Shown: positions 1-9,541, counted from the stretch's first letter. The stretch is 34,043 nucleotides of DNA from Candidatus Limivicinus sp. (GCA_029264685.1 JARHZW010000067.1:1-34043); one strand, 5' to 3'. Notes: a model not told the origin generated them from the letters alone. Made by a program: numbers and translations.

Positions 1-854
1 TGGTCAGCGGCAATATTTGTGGTTGTAAATATTGGGGCAAGCTCATGCTGCGCCGGTGCAGTTTCATTGTGTTCGGTCTTGGCTAACACGCCAAGCTTCC
101 ACAGCTCAGTATCAAGATCAGCCATGAAATCCGCTACTCGGGGTTTTATGGCACCAAAATAGTGGTCGTTCAGCTCCTGTCCTTTCGGAGGACAGCTTCC
201 GAAAAGGGTTCGTCCCGTATAAATAAGGTCCTTGCGCTTTTCGTATACTTCTTTGTCAATTAGAAAATATTCCTGTTCAGCTCCCACCGTTGGTTTAACA
301 GAGTTTACATCGCTGTTTCCGAAAAGGGCCATTATCCTCATGCCCTGACGGTTGATTGCTTCCATGGAGCGCAGCAGCGGAGTTTTTTTGTCCAGTGCTT
401 CACCGCCGTATGAACAGAAAGCCGTCGGAATACAAAGCACATTGTCCTTTATAAAGGCGTAGGAGGTAGGGTCCCACGCAGTATAGCCTCTTGCTTCAAA
501 GGTTGCTCTAAGGCCACCGGATGGCAGACTGGAAGCGTCAGGCTCACCGTGAATAAGTTCCTTTCCGGAAAATTCCATAATAACCCGTCCGCCGTCAACA
601 GGAGAAATAAAGCTGTCGTGCTTTTCGGCTGTAAAGCCTGTCATAGGTTGAAACCAGTGGCTGAAGTGAGTTGCGCCCTTTTCTATGGCCCAATCCTTCA
701 TGGCATTGGCAACCACATAGGCAGCAGCGCTGTCAAGCCGCTTCCCTTCTTTTATAGAGCGCTGAACCTGTTCAAACACATCTTTCGGCAGACGCGCCCT
801 CATTACCGAGTCATTAAAGACCATTGAGCCAAAGACTTCTGTAGCTGTATTCAT
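1..854 (-). CDS. glnN: Type III glutamine synthetase (GlnN), 5' part only
   Basis: The gene starts at 854 with ATG preceded by a GGTGGAG ribosome site and stays open to the left edge, so about the first 284 residues are visible. The translation opens [18 protein letters not shown] and includes [20 protein letters not shown], the segment PVGDGG-like [31 protein letters not shown] and [16 protein letters not shown]. These are hallmarks of the roughly 700-residue type III glutamine synthetases of Bacteroides, cyanobacteria and Clostridia, which make glutamine from glutamate, ammonia and ATP in the cytoplasm. VGAEQEYF and NETAPAQHE belong to the metal- and substrate-binding core. It has its own promoter (905-933), separate from the upstream membrane-protein gene. 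The C-terminal half cannot be judged. Confidence 0.95.
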   Translation of the reverse strand, partial: MNTATEVFGSMVFNDSVMRARLPKDVFEQVQRSIKEGKRLDSAAAYVVANAMKDWAIEKGATHFSHWFQPMTGFTAEKHDSFISPVDGGRVIMEFSGKELIHGEPDASSLPSGGLRATFEARGYTAWDPTSYAFIKDNVLCIPTAFCSYGGEALDKKTPLLRSMEAINRQGMRIMALFGNSDVNSVKPTVGAEQEYFLIDKEVYEKRKDLIYTGRTLFGSCPPKGQELNDHYFGAIKPRVADFMADLDTELWKLGVLAKTEHNETAPAQHELAPIFTTTNIAAD

Positions 855-904
855 GTCTCCACCATACTTTCTCCATGTAAAACGGTAAAATTAAACTCCA
901 AATA

Positions 905-933
905 ATTATATTCCTGCAAAAAAACTTTGTCAA
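905..933 (-). promoter_or_regulatory. SigmaA-type promoter for glnN
   Basis: Reading the minus strand, TTGACA (928-933) and TATAAT (905-910) are separated by exactly 17 bases, a consensus housekeeping promoter. The start of transcription should lie near 898, giving a leader of about 44 bases before the glnN ATG. Confidence 0.8.
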
Positions 934-973
934 CGACCGTGTTCGCCCTGATATAAGAATGAATTACAAAAGA

Positions 974-3735
974 TTATGCTTTTTTCTTTCTGACCGTAAT
1001 TATAACAGCAGTCAAAACAGAAAGCAGACTCAGTCCGCTTATAATAGCGCCGGCATATAGACCGGGCGGAACGAATTTTATCTCTACTGTGTGCTCCCCT
1101 GCCTGAAGCGGCACGGACAACATCAGTCCAAAGGCTTTTTGCGCTTCGGTTTTATTTCCGTCAACGCTTACATGCCATGCTTTGCTGTATGGAATAGTAT
1201 AAAGCAGATATTGGTCATCAGAACCGACATTAAGCTTAGTAATTATATGGGAGTCTGTGTCGGACATGGTTTCACCCGCTCTCTCGGAGATAAGCTTGGA
1301 GTAATCTTTGAGAGCCGCAGCGTTTTCGTGGCTGACATAGACATCATCGCCTAAAGTGCCTTCGCTTCCGCTTTCCAGTACAAGCTCAAGGGTAAATTCC
1401 TCACCTGTTTTAAAGCTGCCAAGGTAAATTGTCCTGCAGTCAAACTCGCTGCTCATATCGCTGACATATTTGCCGTTCAGGTAGAGCTTGCCGCTGTGAT
1501 CCTTAAATTCGGAGTTATAAAAATATACGGCATCCTCGCCTGTGGCTCTGTAGCGGTATGCAATTATTCCGTCCTTGGATTTATCTATAAGCTTATATTC
1601 ATTTTCGGAGATTTTTTCAAGATTATGGTATTCCTTTGCAATTAAATCCGAAGGGGTAAAAATATCCAATCCCCGAGGATAGACAGCTTTAAACAGTTTG
1701 TTCTGGTTTACGAATGGATTTGGAGAATTTATCTCCGTGTTTAAAACTGTCATGTCAGCGGTAAAGACAAGGGGGAATACATTTTCAGTCCTATAAATAT
1801 CAGAAGAAAGTTTTTGGTACATAGGAAGATTATCCGGCTCAGTGGTATATTTGATACCGAAGAAAGTGTCTAATGCGCTTGTCCTGCCAAAAGCAACGCT
1901 TGACCATATGTTTTCATATGAGGCAACACCCATTGTCTTCATAAAATCAACAACCGTGGTCTCTTCGTTAGAACTGAAATGGCTCATACCGTTATACCCG
2001 CACATCATGGGAGAGTTGATTTTTGTGCCTATATTCGCTCTGTAAAGTCCTTGATCGTGCCCCTTAACAGACAGGGCTTTGGCTTCAAGCTCTGAAATTT
2101 CAGCCTGAAAATCGGACATTGATTCATCGCCGCACAGTTTCTTCAAGCCGAGCACTCCCTGCCATGCAATAGAAACGGTGCAGCACAGGGCAAGTGCGGT
2201 CCAAAGTCCGTTTTTGACATATTTATTTTCGGAGAAGTTGAAAATGAAATACAACAGTAAACAGATGAAAACTACCTCAAGCAGTACAAATAAGTACTGA
2301 GAATTGTCGGCCAGAGTTTTTGGTGAAGCTTTGGCAAGAATAAGAAGTGCCGCTGCAAAGGCTGTAAGTACTCCGGCCTGCTTCAGCGAAAAACTGTTTA
2401 AATTACAGAATGCCTCCTCACCTAAAGAAATAAGAACGAAGCTGAAGATAAAGGTGTATCTGTAATTGAACATACTGTTTGTGGTGAAGCCGTGCCAGAC
2501 CATATTGGGAACTTTAAAATGCATTGAAAAAATCAGTGTTAGTAATAGAAAAGCAGCGGACAGTTTCCTGTGTCTGTTTGGCTTGTCGCTTATAAAAAAG
2601 TAAACTGCCATCATTAAAGGAAAAATTCCGGAGTAAAGCGCAGGATACCCGTTTGTCATTTCAGCTGAATCGGCAAAACCTATCAATAGTTTCTGCATAA
2701 AGAAGCCGTTGCTCTCATATATAGCCCCGTAAGCTAAAACCAATATGGTAAACAGGGTAAAAATGCCGACCCTTATTTTGATATTTATTCTTTTCCTCGT
2801 GCAGAAAAATACCATCAAACCGAAGACTGTTACTACACAAATCGCCAGTATATAGGGAAAAAAGGAAGTAAAAGCGGTACTTTGCAGACTTTCAGGCAAT
2901 TTGCTTATAAAGAAATCAGAAAAAGAAACAAGCTGTTGTTTAAGCAGCTCCGAAAAAGGAATTCTTTTCCCGTTTTGCATTGACATAAGTGCAGGAAGAA
3001 TAACAAAGGCAGAAATGCCGCCGGCACATAGTGAGCTTAGGGCGAAAGAGGATAAGGTTCTGAATTTTGGTTTTCCGCCGTTGGATATAAGCAGACTTAC
3101 AAAATAGAGAACTGAGAATATGCAGAGCATAAGCCTGTGTAGTAATTGCATATAATGGCCACGCCAAGAGAGAAAATGTACAGCCATGGCTTTTTTCCGT
3201 TGCTAATCTGCTTTAACCCAAGGGCAATAAGCGGTAGAAGCATAAAGCCGTCAAGCCACATAAGGCACCATGAATAACTGAGAATGTATCCGCAGAAGGC
3301 ATATGCAGTTGTAAAAATAAGACTCTTTATGGAAAGCTCGTGACTGTTTTTAAAGAAAAGGGACATAAAAAGGCTGCCGAAACAAAGCTTCAGCATCAAA
3401 ATAAGATGAATAGCCAAAGGCATTTTACTTACGGGAAACAGCAAAAACAGAAGGTTAAACGGGCTTATGCAGTAGTATCCTATTAGTCCGACCACATTAT
3501 TGCCCATCGTCATCTCAAGTGCATAAAAAGGATCCTGCTCCCCTTTCAGCATAGCTCTTAGATATGACCAGAAGCTGGTGTACTGGGAAGCGGAATCGGA
3601 TATAACAAGAGTGTTATCCCCAAAGGGGGCAAGTCCGGCTAAAACCGCCAAAATTAAACACATAAGCATGGTGCAGACAAAAGACAGCGCCATAATCATT
3701 GTGTTTTTACTCCGTTTTTCCAGCTTTACTCCCAT
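974..3735 (-). pseudogene. YfhO-family multi-spanning membrane protein, interrupted by a frameshift
   Basis: Two overlapping reading frames form one protein. The N-terminal part (start ATG at 3735, GGAGGT four bases upstream) has a first membrane helix, then FGDNTLVISDSASQYTSFW and WLDGFMLLPLIALGL, typical of YfhO proteins. These are GT-C-like membrane proteins thought to act in cell-wall or lipoteichoic-acid glycosylation. Near 3130-3132 the frame shifts: one frame reads NYYTG then stops soon after, and the other continues MLCIFSVLYFVSLL. One extra T in the coding strand (GGCTTATG to GGCTTTATG) would give NYYTGFMLCIF, the expected family sequence. The C-terminal part carries about ten more helices, a large extracytoplasmic domain and a last helix near 980-1040. 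The joined product would be about 920 residues, a usual family length. It is either a true disruption or a one-base sequencing error; the intact downstream frame favours a recent event or an error. Confidence 0.85.
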
Positions 3736-3950
3736 TTGTACCTCCGATTCAACCATTAAGTATAAACCATTTATGTAATATTTTGAAAATACACTTATTT
3801 TGTATCAAAAAAATACTTTTACTCTGTATATGTCATAAGCTTAATATGTTTTAAGGGATCCGTCAAGATTATTTTCCGAGTTTTTACTCACAGGAAAAGA
3901 AAAAACAAGCAATCAATTTAAATATTTAATTCATAAAATCGCAAAAGTGC

Positions 3951-3979
3951 TTGACAAAGTCATTCAAGGGTATTATTAT
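3951..3979 (+). promoter_or_regulatory. Promoter of the T-box/trpXYZ unit
   Basis: TTGACA (3951-3956) and TATTAT (3974-3979) are 17 bases apart. The predicted start near 3986 sits just before the T-box leader. The stretch 3736-3950 upstream is AT-rich and shows no gene. Confidence 0.8.
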
Positions 3980-3989
3980 GTGTCCATAA

Positions 3990-4265
3990 TATCTTTAAAC
4001 CTGAGATGAAGAGTAAGTAGCTTTCAGAGTGGTTTTCAGAGAGCCGTCGGTTGGTGTGAGGCGGCAGCTGTGCGGTTAGCGAATGGACTTCTGAGGGTGA
4101 CCGAAAGCATTTTGTGTGAGTAGCAGTCAACGGGTATTCCGCACCCGTTATCAGAGCGGAATCGTATGATGGTACGGTTATGAGCGGGTATTTTCATACC
4201 AACTTGGGTGGCACCGCAGGTTTTTCTCCTGTCCCTTGATTTTAAGGGACAGGATTATTTTTTTA
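3990..4265 (+). promoter_or_regulatory. T-box riboswitch, tryptophan specifier (UGG)
   Basis: A tRNA-sensing leader. Stem I includes the AGTA side of the specifier loop near 4012-4016, the AGAGAG and GGTTGGTG elements (about 4039-4057), and the specifier context GAA-TGG-A with TGG at 4084-4086. The conserved T-box TGGGTGGCACCGCA lies at 4205-4218. The variable base after UGG is C (4212), which would pair with a G discriminator, as bacterial tRNA-Trp has. A terminator follows at 4227. When uncharged tRNA-Trp binds, the antiterminator forms and the importer is transcribed. The downstream genes fit known tryptophan-regulated TrpXYZ-type transporters. Confidence 0.92.
4227..4265 (+). terminator. 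Regulated terminator of the T-box
   Basis: An 11-bp perfect stem (4227-4237 with 4244-4254, loop of six bases) is followed by a T-rich tail. It lies directly after the T-box sequence and is the alternative to the antiterminator. Confidence 0.9.
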
Positions 4266-4353
4266 TTCAGAGGTATTTTCTATGTATATTTTATCGAAAC
4301 GATGGCAAAGACTTACTTTTCTCACAACATAAAAATTTATGGAGGATTGTAAA

Positions 4354-5325
4354 ATGAAAAAAATAATATCAATAATAATATCTGTACTTTCCGTTTTTTC
4401 TCTTGCTGCCTGTGGAAATAAAAATGAGGCACAAACTGACATTCCGGTGATCGGTATTTCTCAATACGGCGAGCATCCTTCTCTTGATAACTGCTTTAAC
4501 GGCTTTTTTTTGGGGCTCGAAGAAGCAGGGCTTCAAGAGGGCGTGGATTTTAAGTATATTTATCAGAACGCCGGTTTTGACGACAATGTGGCAGTACAGA
4601 TTGCTCAGAATTTTTCGGCAAAAAATGTTGATTTGATGTGCGGCATAGCTACAAATTCAGCTACAGCGTGCTATGCGGCGGCTGAGGACAAAAACATTCC
4701 CGTGATTTTTAACGCAATCACCGATCCGGCAGAGGCGAAGCTTGACTCCGGAAATGTGACCGGAGTTTCCGATAAGCTCCCAATAGAGGCCCAGCTGAAG
4801 CTTATAAGAGCCTGCCAGCCGGATGCAAAAACCATAGGAATTGCATACACCACAAGTGAGCCTAACTCGGTCTCTGCTATTTCGGAATACAAAGAAAAAG
4901 CACCGGAATTCGGGTTTGAGATAGTAGAAGCCGGCGTCACATCACAGTCTGAGGTAACTCAGGCTATAGACAGCCTAATTCAGAAAGGTGTTGACTGCAT
5001 TTCCAACCTCACCGACAACAGCGTCGTTGGTGTATTGGATTCTGTGCTTGACAAAACTTCAGAAGCGGGAATTCCGGTTTACGGCAGCGAAATAGAACAA
5101 GTCAAGAAAGGCTGTGTTGCATCGGCAGGAATAGAATATGTGGAGCTTGGAAAGCAGGCAGGCAGAATGGCGGCTAAGATTTTAAAGGGTGAAGCAGGAT
5201 GCGAAGAAATTCCTTATGAAACAGTTACTGAGTTTCAGATATATATAAACAGCAATGAACTGAAAAAGATGAACCTTGTACTTCCACAGGATATGGCTGA
5301 CAAGGCACAGGATGTTTGCGAATAA
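4354..5325 (+). CDS. trpX: TrpX-type ABC transporter substrate-binding lipoprotein
   Basis: The chosen start is ATG at 4354, since GGAGGA at 4341-4346 is correctly spaced for it and overlaps the earlier ATG at 4339. The 323-residue protein begins with a lysine-rich signal peptide and a lipobox ending LAAC-G, so it should be exported and lipid-anchored. The mature part is a two-lobed type I periplasmic-binding fold of the family that includes TrpX (VIGISQYGEHPSLDNCFNGF; a hinge region with NLTDNSVVG and PVYGSEIEQVKKGCVASAG). It should capture tryptophan for the permease and ATPase encoded next. The tryptophan T-box upstream supports the substrate; the protein sequence alone would also allow another aromatic or branched amino acid. 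Confidence 0.88.
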   Translation: MKKIISIIISVLSVFSLAACGNKNEAQTDIPVIGISQYGEHPSLDNCFNGFFLGLEEAGLQEGVDFKYIYQNAGFDDNVAVQIAQNFSAKNVDLMCGIATNSATACYAAAEDKNIPVIFNAITDPAEAKLDSGNVTGVSDKLPIEAQLKLIRACQPDAKTIGIAYTTSEPNSVSAISEYKEKAPEFGFEIVEAGVTSQSEVTQAIDSLIQKGVDCISNLTDNSVVGVLDSVLDKTSEAGIPVYGSEIEQVKKGCVASAGIEYVELGKQAGRMAAKILKGEAGCEEIPYETVTEFQIYINSNELKKMNLVLPQDMADKAQDVCE

Positions 5326-5337
5326 AAGGATGATACA

Positions 5338-6231
5338 ATGGAGATTTTTGAATTAGTTGAAAGTACGGTTACTCAGGGTTTAATTTATGCTCTGCTTACA
5401 TACGGAATTTATATTACATATAAGCTTTTAGATTTTCCGGATTTAACAGTGGATGGAAGCTTCCCTCTTGGCGCTGCCGTTACTGCCGTGCTGCTGACAA
5501 AGGGCATGAACCCATTTCTGACCCTTTTAGCAGCAATGGCGGCAGGGGCGCTTGCAGGCTTTGCTACAGGCTTTATTCATGTGAAGCTTAAAGTCCGTGA
5601 CCTGCTTGCAGGAATTATTACCATGACGGCGCTTTTTTCAATCAACTTGCAGATAGCCGGTTCAAACCTGAATATAGGCCGTGAAATTGACACAATATTT
5701 ACCTCGGCGGTATTTAAGCCCATTTTCGGGTCTATGGCGCTTATACACCGAAAGATGATAGTTTCCCTGGTTCTGGTTTTGATATTTAAAATCTTCCTTG
5801 ATTTATATTTGGAAACAAAAAACGGTCTGCTGTTACGAGCCACAGGAGATAATGCTGCTCTTGTGACAACTCTTGCAAAAGACAAGGGCAAGATGAAAAT
5901 ACTGGGGCTTGTAATTTCAAATTCGCTGGTAGCTCTTGCCGGAGCGGTGGTGTGCCATGAGCAGAGAGGTTTTTCTGCCACTATGGGAACCGGTCAGATG
6001 GTATTTGGACTTGCGGCTGTAATTATCGGAACCACGATCTTTAAAAAGCTTTCTTTTGTTAAAGGTACAACCGCTGTTATAGCAGGAAGTATAATTTATA
6101 AGGCTTGCATCCAGCTCGCAATCAGCATGGGCCTGCCTGCAAACCTGCTGAAGCTAATTACCGCAGTGTTGTTTCTTTTTATTTTGGTTCTTGGAAATTA
6201 CGGGGAAGGCAGGAGCAGAAACAATGCTTGA
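5338..6231 (+). CDS. trpY: TrpY-type ABC transporter permease
   Basis: A 297-residue hydrophobic protein with about eight to nine membrane helices, starting at ATG 5338 after AAGGA. The N-terminal stretch YKLLDFPDLTVDGSFPLGAAV is a hallmark of the branched-chain-permease-like family that accompanies PF04392-type binding proteins. It forms the membrane channel for the TrpX substrate. It begins 12 bases after trpX and its last 8 bases overlap the ATPase gene, so the three genes are translationally linked. It shares control by the tryptophan T-box. Confidence 0.88.
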   Translation: MEIFELVESTVTQGLIYALLTYGIYITYKLLDFPDLTVDGSFPLGAAVTAVLLTKGMNPFLTLLAAMAAGALAGFATGFIHVKLKVRDLLAGIITMTALFSINLQIAGSNLNIGREIDTIFTSAVFKPIFGSMALIHRKMIVSLVLVLIFKIFLDLYLETKNGLLLRATGDNAALVTTLAKDKGKMKILGLVISNSLVALAGAVVCHEQRGFSATMGTGQMVFGLAAVIIGTTIFKKLSFVKGTTAVIAGSIIYKACIQLAISMGLPANLLKLITAVLFLFILVLGNYGEGRSRNNA

Positions 6232-6997
6232 ACTTAAAAATATAAAAAAAATATACAATCCGGGCTCAGTAACTGAAATGTGCCTGTTTGATAGCTTTAA
6301 TTTCACTATAAATGACGGGGAATTCGTCTCTGTAGTAGGCAGCAACGGCAGCGGTAAAACCTCCATGCTGAATATTATATGCGGCAGTATCCCTGTAGAA
6401 GGCGGAGAAATCCTGATAAACGGAGAGAAAATTAACGGTCTTGAAGACTATAAACGCTACCGCAAAATAGGCCGTGTCTATCAGAATCCCTCTATGGGAA
6501 CCTGTCCCAATCTTACTATGCTTCAAAACTTATCTTTGGCAGATAACAAGGGAAAACGCTTCGGTCTGAGCAAAGGTATCAATTATAAGCGCAGGGAGTA
6601 CTACAGAGAGCAGCTTGCCTCTTTGGGACTGGGGTTAGAAAATAAAATGGAGGTGAAGCTGGGGGCATTATCCGGCGGGCAAAGACAGGCGGTGTCTCTG
6701 GTTATGGCAACCCTTACACCTATAGATTTTCTTATTCTTGATGAACATACGGCGGCTCTTGACCCTAAAACAGCGGAAAAAATTATGGAGCTGACAGATA
6801 AAATAGTTAAAGAGAAAAATCTTACAGCTATTATGGTTACTCATAATCTGCGTTATGCGGTTGAATACGGAAACAGACTAATTATGATGGACAAGGGCCA
6901 TGTTATCCTGGATAAATCGGAAAGAGAAAAATCTGAGGTTAGTGTTGATGACCTGCTTCATATCTTTAATAAAATCAGCATAGAGTGCGGTAACTAA
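6224..6997 (+). CDS. trpZ: TrpZ-type ABC transporter ATP-binding protein
   Basis: The start is ATG 6224, inside the end of trpY, with AGGAG at 6211-6215; an earlier in-frame TTG at 6191 lacks such a site. The 257-residue ATPase has Walker A GSNGSGKTS, signature LSGGQRQAVSLVMA, Walker B FLILDEHTAALD and H-loop VTHNL. Walker B carries DEHTAALD in place of the usual DEPTxxLD, as known for this subfamily. It powers tryptophan uptake with TrpX and TrpY. No terminator-like hairpin was found directly after it; the next promoter begins at 7051. Confidence 0.9.
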   Translation: MLELKNIKKIYNPGSVTEMCLFDSFNFTINDGEFVSVVGSNGSGKTSMLNIICGSIPVEGGEILINGEKINGLEDYKRYRKIGRVYQNPSMGTCPNLTMLQNLSLADNKGKRFGLSKGINYKRREYYREQLASLGLGLENKMEVKLGALSGGQRQAVSLVMATLTPIDFLILDEHTAALDPKTAEKIMELTDKIVKEKNLTAIMVTHNLRYAVEYGNRLIMMDKGHVILDKSEREKSEVSVDDLLHIFNKISIECGN

Positions 6998-7050
6998 AAT
7001 GCTAATCATCCAAAATTTCGAGCATTGTAAAACATAACTATATATGGATA

Positions 7051-7097
7051 TTGACAACAGTCCGAAACCAGACTATAATAGTCCCGTTTCGGACTGT
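7051..7097 (+). promoter_or_regulatory. Consensus promoter inside a 41-bp palindromic operator
   Basis: TTGACA (7051-7056), a 17-base spacer, and TATAAT (7074-7079) form a perfect sigmaA promoter. Centred on 7077, within the -10 box, is a nearly perfect palindrome: outer 12-bp arms ACAGTCCGAAAC (7057-7068) and GTTTCGGACTGT (7086-7097), and inner arms GACTAT and ATAGTC (7071-7083). Only the two-base joints (7069-7070 with 7084-7085) fail to pair. This placement would block RNA polymerase when occupied, and the gene just downstream is a MarR-type repressor. Confidence 0.85.
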
Positions 7098-7131
7098 TTC
7101 GCAGCTGCGATATAAATGTGAGGTGATATGG

Positions 7132-7557
7132 GTGAATGAAGAATTAGGAAAATGGAACAGGCTCATTAAGCGTCAGGATGAGCTCTATCATAAGTGTGCC
7201 AGGCGCTCCGGTTTGACGGATGCCCAGTTTTGGGTTTTATATGCAGTGTGTGAAGAGGAGCAGCTTCTCTGCCAGAACACTTTCTGTGAAAACTGGTGTT
7301 ATTCAAAACAAACTGTGAGTACTGCGGTGTCCGGCCTTGAAAAAACAGGGCTGATACAGCTTTCCTATGCCAAAGGCTCAAAAAAGCAAAAGGATATAAC
7401 ACTTACAAAGGACGGGGAAATTTTTTGCGATAAATACATCAGGTCTTTACAGGCTGCGGAAGAAAAAGTTTTAAAGTCATTAAGCAAAAATGAGAGAGAT
7501 GCTTTTTTTAATACACTTGAGAGCCTACAGGTGAGACTGGAAAATGAACTGTTATAA
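7132..7557 (+). CDS. MarR-family transcriptional regulator
   Basis: Start GTG 7132 is chosen because the promoter at 7051-7079 places the transcription start near 7086, ruling out earlier starts, and AGGTG at 7121-7125 is suitably spaced. The 141-residue protein is a winged-helix regulator: LTDAQFWVLYAV begins the DNA-binding domain, YSKQTVSTAVSGLEKTGLI is the recognition region, and YAKGSKKQKDITLTKDG forms the wing. MarR proteins are dimeric repressors released by small phenolic or oxidising ligands. Five cysteines lie in the first half, so redox sensing is possible but not shown. It is the first gene of an operon with a nitroreductase and a MATE exporter, and probably represses its own promoter through the palindrome. 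Confidence 0.85.
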   Translation: MNEELGKWNRLIKRQDELYHKCARRSGLTDAQFWVLYAVCEEEQLLCQNTFCENWCYSKQTVSTAVSGLEKTGLIQLSYAKGSKKQKDITLTKDGEIFCDKYIRSLQAAEEKVLKSLSKNERDAFFNTLESLQVRLENELL

Positions 7558-7572
7558 TAAAAAGGAGAAAAA

Positions 7573-8085
7573 ATGGAATTTCAGGATTTAATTAAGAAGC
7601 GGTATTCATGCCGAAAATTTTCAGATGCCCCTGTATCGGCTGATTTGATTGAAAAAGTTATAGAGGCTGCGTCTTTAGCTCCTACTGCAATGAATACTCA
7701 GCCATTTAAAATATGGCTTATAAGTTCACAAGGTGCAAAAGAAAATATCAACTCTGTTACAAGCTATAGCTTTGGTGCAAATAATTTCATGGTTCTGGGA
7801 TCAAAGAGCGGGAATTCATGGGTCCGTCCATATGATAATATGGATTGCACTGATATTGACGCCGCTATTGCAGGGACACATATTATGCTTGCCATGTATG
7901 AATACGGACTTGCTACTACATGGGTAGCTTCTTTTAATGCGCCGGAACTTAAAAAGCTATACCCGCAAATGAGTGAGTACAAGCTTTTAGGACTGTTTCC
8001 TTTCGGTTATCCTGCCGCAGACTCAATGCCGTCCTCTTCACATGAAAAAAGGAAATCTTTCGGCGAACTGACGGAGGTACTATAA
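7573..8085 (+). CDS. Nitroreductase-family FMN oxidoreductase
   Basis: A 170-residue protein beginning IKKRYSCRKFSDAPVS, the classic N-terminal phosphate/FMN-binding motif (RxSxRxF) of nitroreductases. SLAPTAMNTQPFKIWLI provides the second FMN contact, and the C-terminal region LLGLFPFGYPAADS is the usual family ending. Members use NAD(P)H to reduce nitro compounds, quinones or other electron-poor molecules in the cytoplasm. The start follows AAGGAGA closely. It sits 15 bases after the MarR gene and 2 bases before the exporter gene, which suggests a detoxification unit. The physiological substrate cannot be read from sequence. Confidence 0.88.
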   Translation: MEFQDLIKKRYSCRKFSDAPVSADLIEKVIEAASLAPTAMNTQPFKIWLISSQGAKENINSVTSYSFGANNFMVLGSKSGNSWVRPYDNMDCTDIDAAIAGTHIMLAMYEYGLATTWVASFNAPELKKLYPQMSEYKLLGLFPFGYPAADSMPSSSHEKRKSFGELTEVL

Positions 8086-8087
8086 GT

Positions 8088-9455
8088 ATGCAGGAAAATC
8101 GTTTGGCACAGAAGTTCACCTTTAACAGCCTTATGAAATTCAGTATTCCAACCATGATAATGATGGTGTTTATGGCATTGTATCAAACGGTAGACGGTGT
8201 ATTCATCTCCAATCTTGTAGGCGAAATTGCTTTGACGGCTTTAAATATTGTCTACCCATATACAAGTGTTGTAATTGCGGTGGCTATAATGCTTTCAACG
8301 GGAGCAAGCGCAATTATTGCCAGAGACATGGGTATGGGTGAGACTCGCAGAGCGAAAGAAAACTTTTCTTTTATTGTACTGACAGGTGTTATGCTTGCGG
8401 TTATACTGACTGTTTTCGGACTGCTGTTCATTGATAAGATTATTTGGTTTCTGGGTGCCACACCTCGTATTCATAAGTTATGCTATGATTATCTCATAGT
8501 TATGGTGCTCTCCACTCCCCTTGCAATGCTCCAGATGCTGTTTCAAACCTTTTTAGTAACCGCCGGTAAACCAAAGCTGGGTCTTTTATTGACGGTTTCA
8601 GGCGGTATTACCAATATTCTGCTTGATGGCTTGTTTATGGGCCCTTTAAACATGGGGGTTCGTGGTGCTGCATTGGCTACTGCAATAGGCTATAGCTTGA
8701 CGGCTATTTACGGACTTGGATATTTTTCCTTGAACCGAAAAGGTCAGCTGTATTTTGTTAGGCCACGCCTGAGAATGAAAGTGCTGAAAAATACCTGTCT
8801 TAACGGAAGCAGTGAAATGGTAAACAACCTTGCTGTTGCAGTCACAACTCTGCTGTTTAATATAGTAGGTCTCCATTTTCTGAAAGAAGAAGGTGTGGCG
8901 GCAATCTCGATTATCCTATACGCTCAATTTGTCATGACCGCTGTATTTATAGGATATTCAAACGGTATTGCTCCTATTTTCAGCTATAAATACGGGGCCG
9001 ATGATTTGGTACAAATAAAAAAAGTATTCAAACTGAGCATATTTTTTGTCATAGGTGTTTCTGCTATTGTATTTTTGCTTTCCTTTGTGGTTTCAAAGCC
9101 TATTGCAATGGTGTTTGCCTCAGATAACCCATATGTTCTGGAACTTGCGGTACATGGATTTAAGCTCTTTGCAGTCTCTTTCCTTTTTTCAGGTATAAAT
9201 ATATTTGCTTCTGCATTGTTTACGGCTTTTTCTAATGGCATGATTTCCGGAGCTTTATCATTTTTAAGAACCTTTGCACTGCTTATTATTGCGCTTCTTG
9301 CTTTACCTGCTCTGATCGGCGTTGACGGTATATGGTTGGCGGTTCCTGTTGCTGAGGGCATAGCCGCCGTATTTTCTTTAGCTGCCTTGTTCATTTACAG
9401 GAAAAAATATCACTACGGTGGCAGTGATGGTAAACTTTATAATACGGCAGCATAA
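8088..9455 (+). CDS. MATE-family efflux transporter
   Basis: A 455-residue membrane protein with about twelve helices in two halves. MKFSIPTMIMMVFMALYQTVDGVFISN and the matching element LNIVYPYTSVVIAVAIMLSTG mark the MATE family, which exports drugs or metabolites in exchange for sodium or protons. FLGATPRIHKLCYDYLIVM and the mid-protein loop are typical of the clostridial DinF/NorM-like group. GGAGG precedes the ATG at 8088. It is the last gene of the MarR-nitroreductase operon and ends before a hairpin at 9505. Which compound is exported is unknown. Confidence 0.9.
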   Translation: MQENRLAQKFTFNSLMKFSIPTMIMMVFMALYQTVDGVFISNLVGEIALTALNIVYPYTSVVIAVAIMLSTGASAIIARDMGMGETRRAKENFSFIVLTGVMLAVILTVFGLLFIDKIIWFLGATPRIHKLCYDYLIVMVLSTPLAMLQMLFQTFLVTAGKPKLGLLLTVSGGITNILLDGLFMGPLNMGVRGAALATAIGYSLTAIYGLGYFSLNRKGQLYFVRPRLRMKVLKNTCLNGSSEMVNNLAVAVTTLLFNIVGLHFLKEEGVAAISIILYAQFVMTAVFIGYSNGIAPIFSYKYGADDLVQIKKVFKLSIFFVIGVSAIVFLLSFVVSKPIAMVFASDNPYVLELAVHGFKLFAVSFLFSGINIFASALFTAFSNGMISGALSFLRTFALLIIALLALPALIGVDGIWLAVPVAEGIAAVFSLAALFIYRKKYHYGGSDGKLYNTAA

Positions 9456-9504
9456 AATATATCGTCGTATGATACACGGTAAATTAAACAGAATAATACA
9501 TAAA

Positions 9505-9541
9505 AGGTCCTGCATTCTGTAATAAACAGACCGCAGGACCT
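9505..9541. terminator. Hairpin between convergent MATE and thioredoxin genes
   Basis: A 9-bp stem AGGTCCTGC (9505-9513) with its complement (9533-9541), plus an inner 5-bp stem (9516-9520 with 9526-9530). It probably ends transcription of the MATE operon and possibly of the opposing thioredoxin operon. The tails are only moderately T-rich. Confidence 0.65.

Noticed and set aside
549-827. A plus-strand open frame of 92 codons
   Set aside because: Antisense to the glutamine synthetase gene, which reads through to the left edge and is well conserved.
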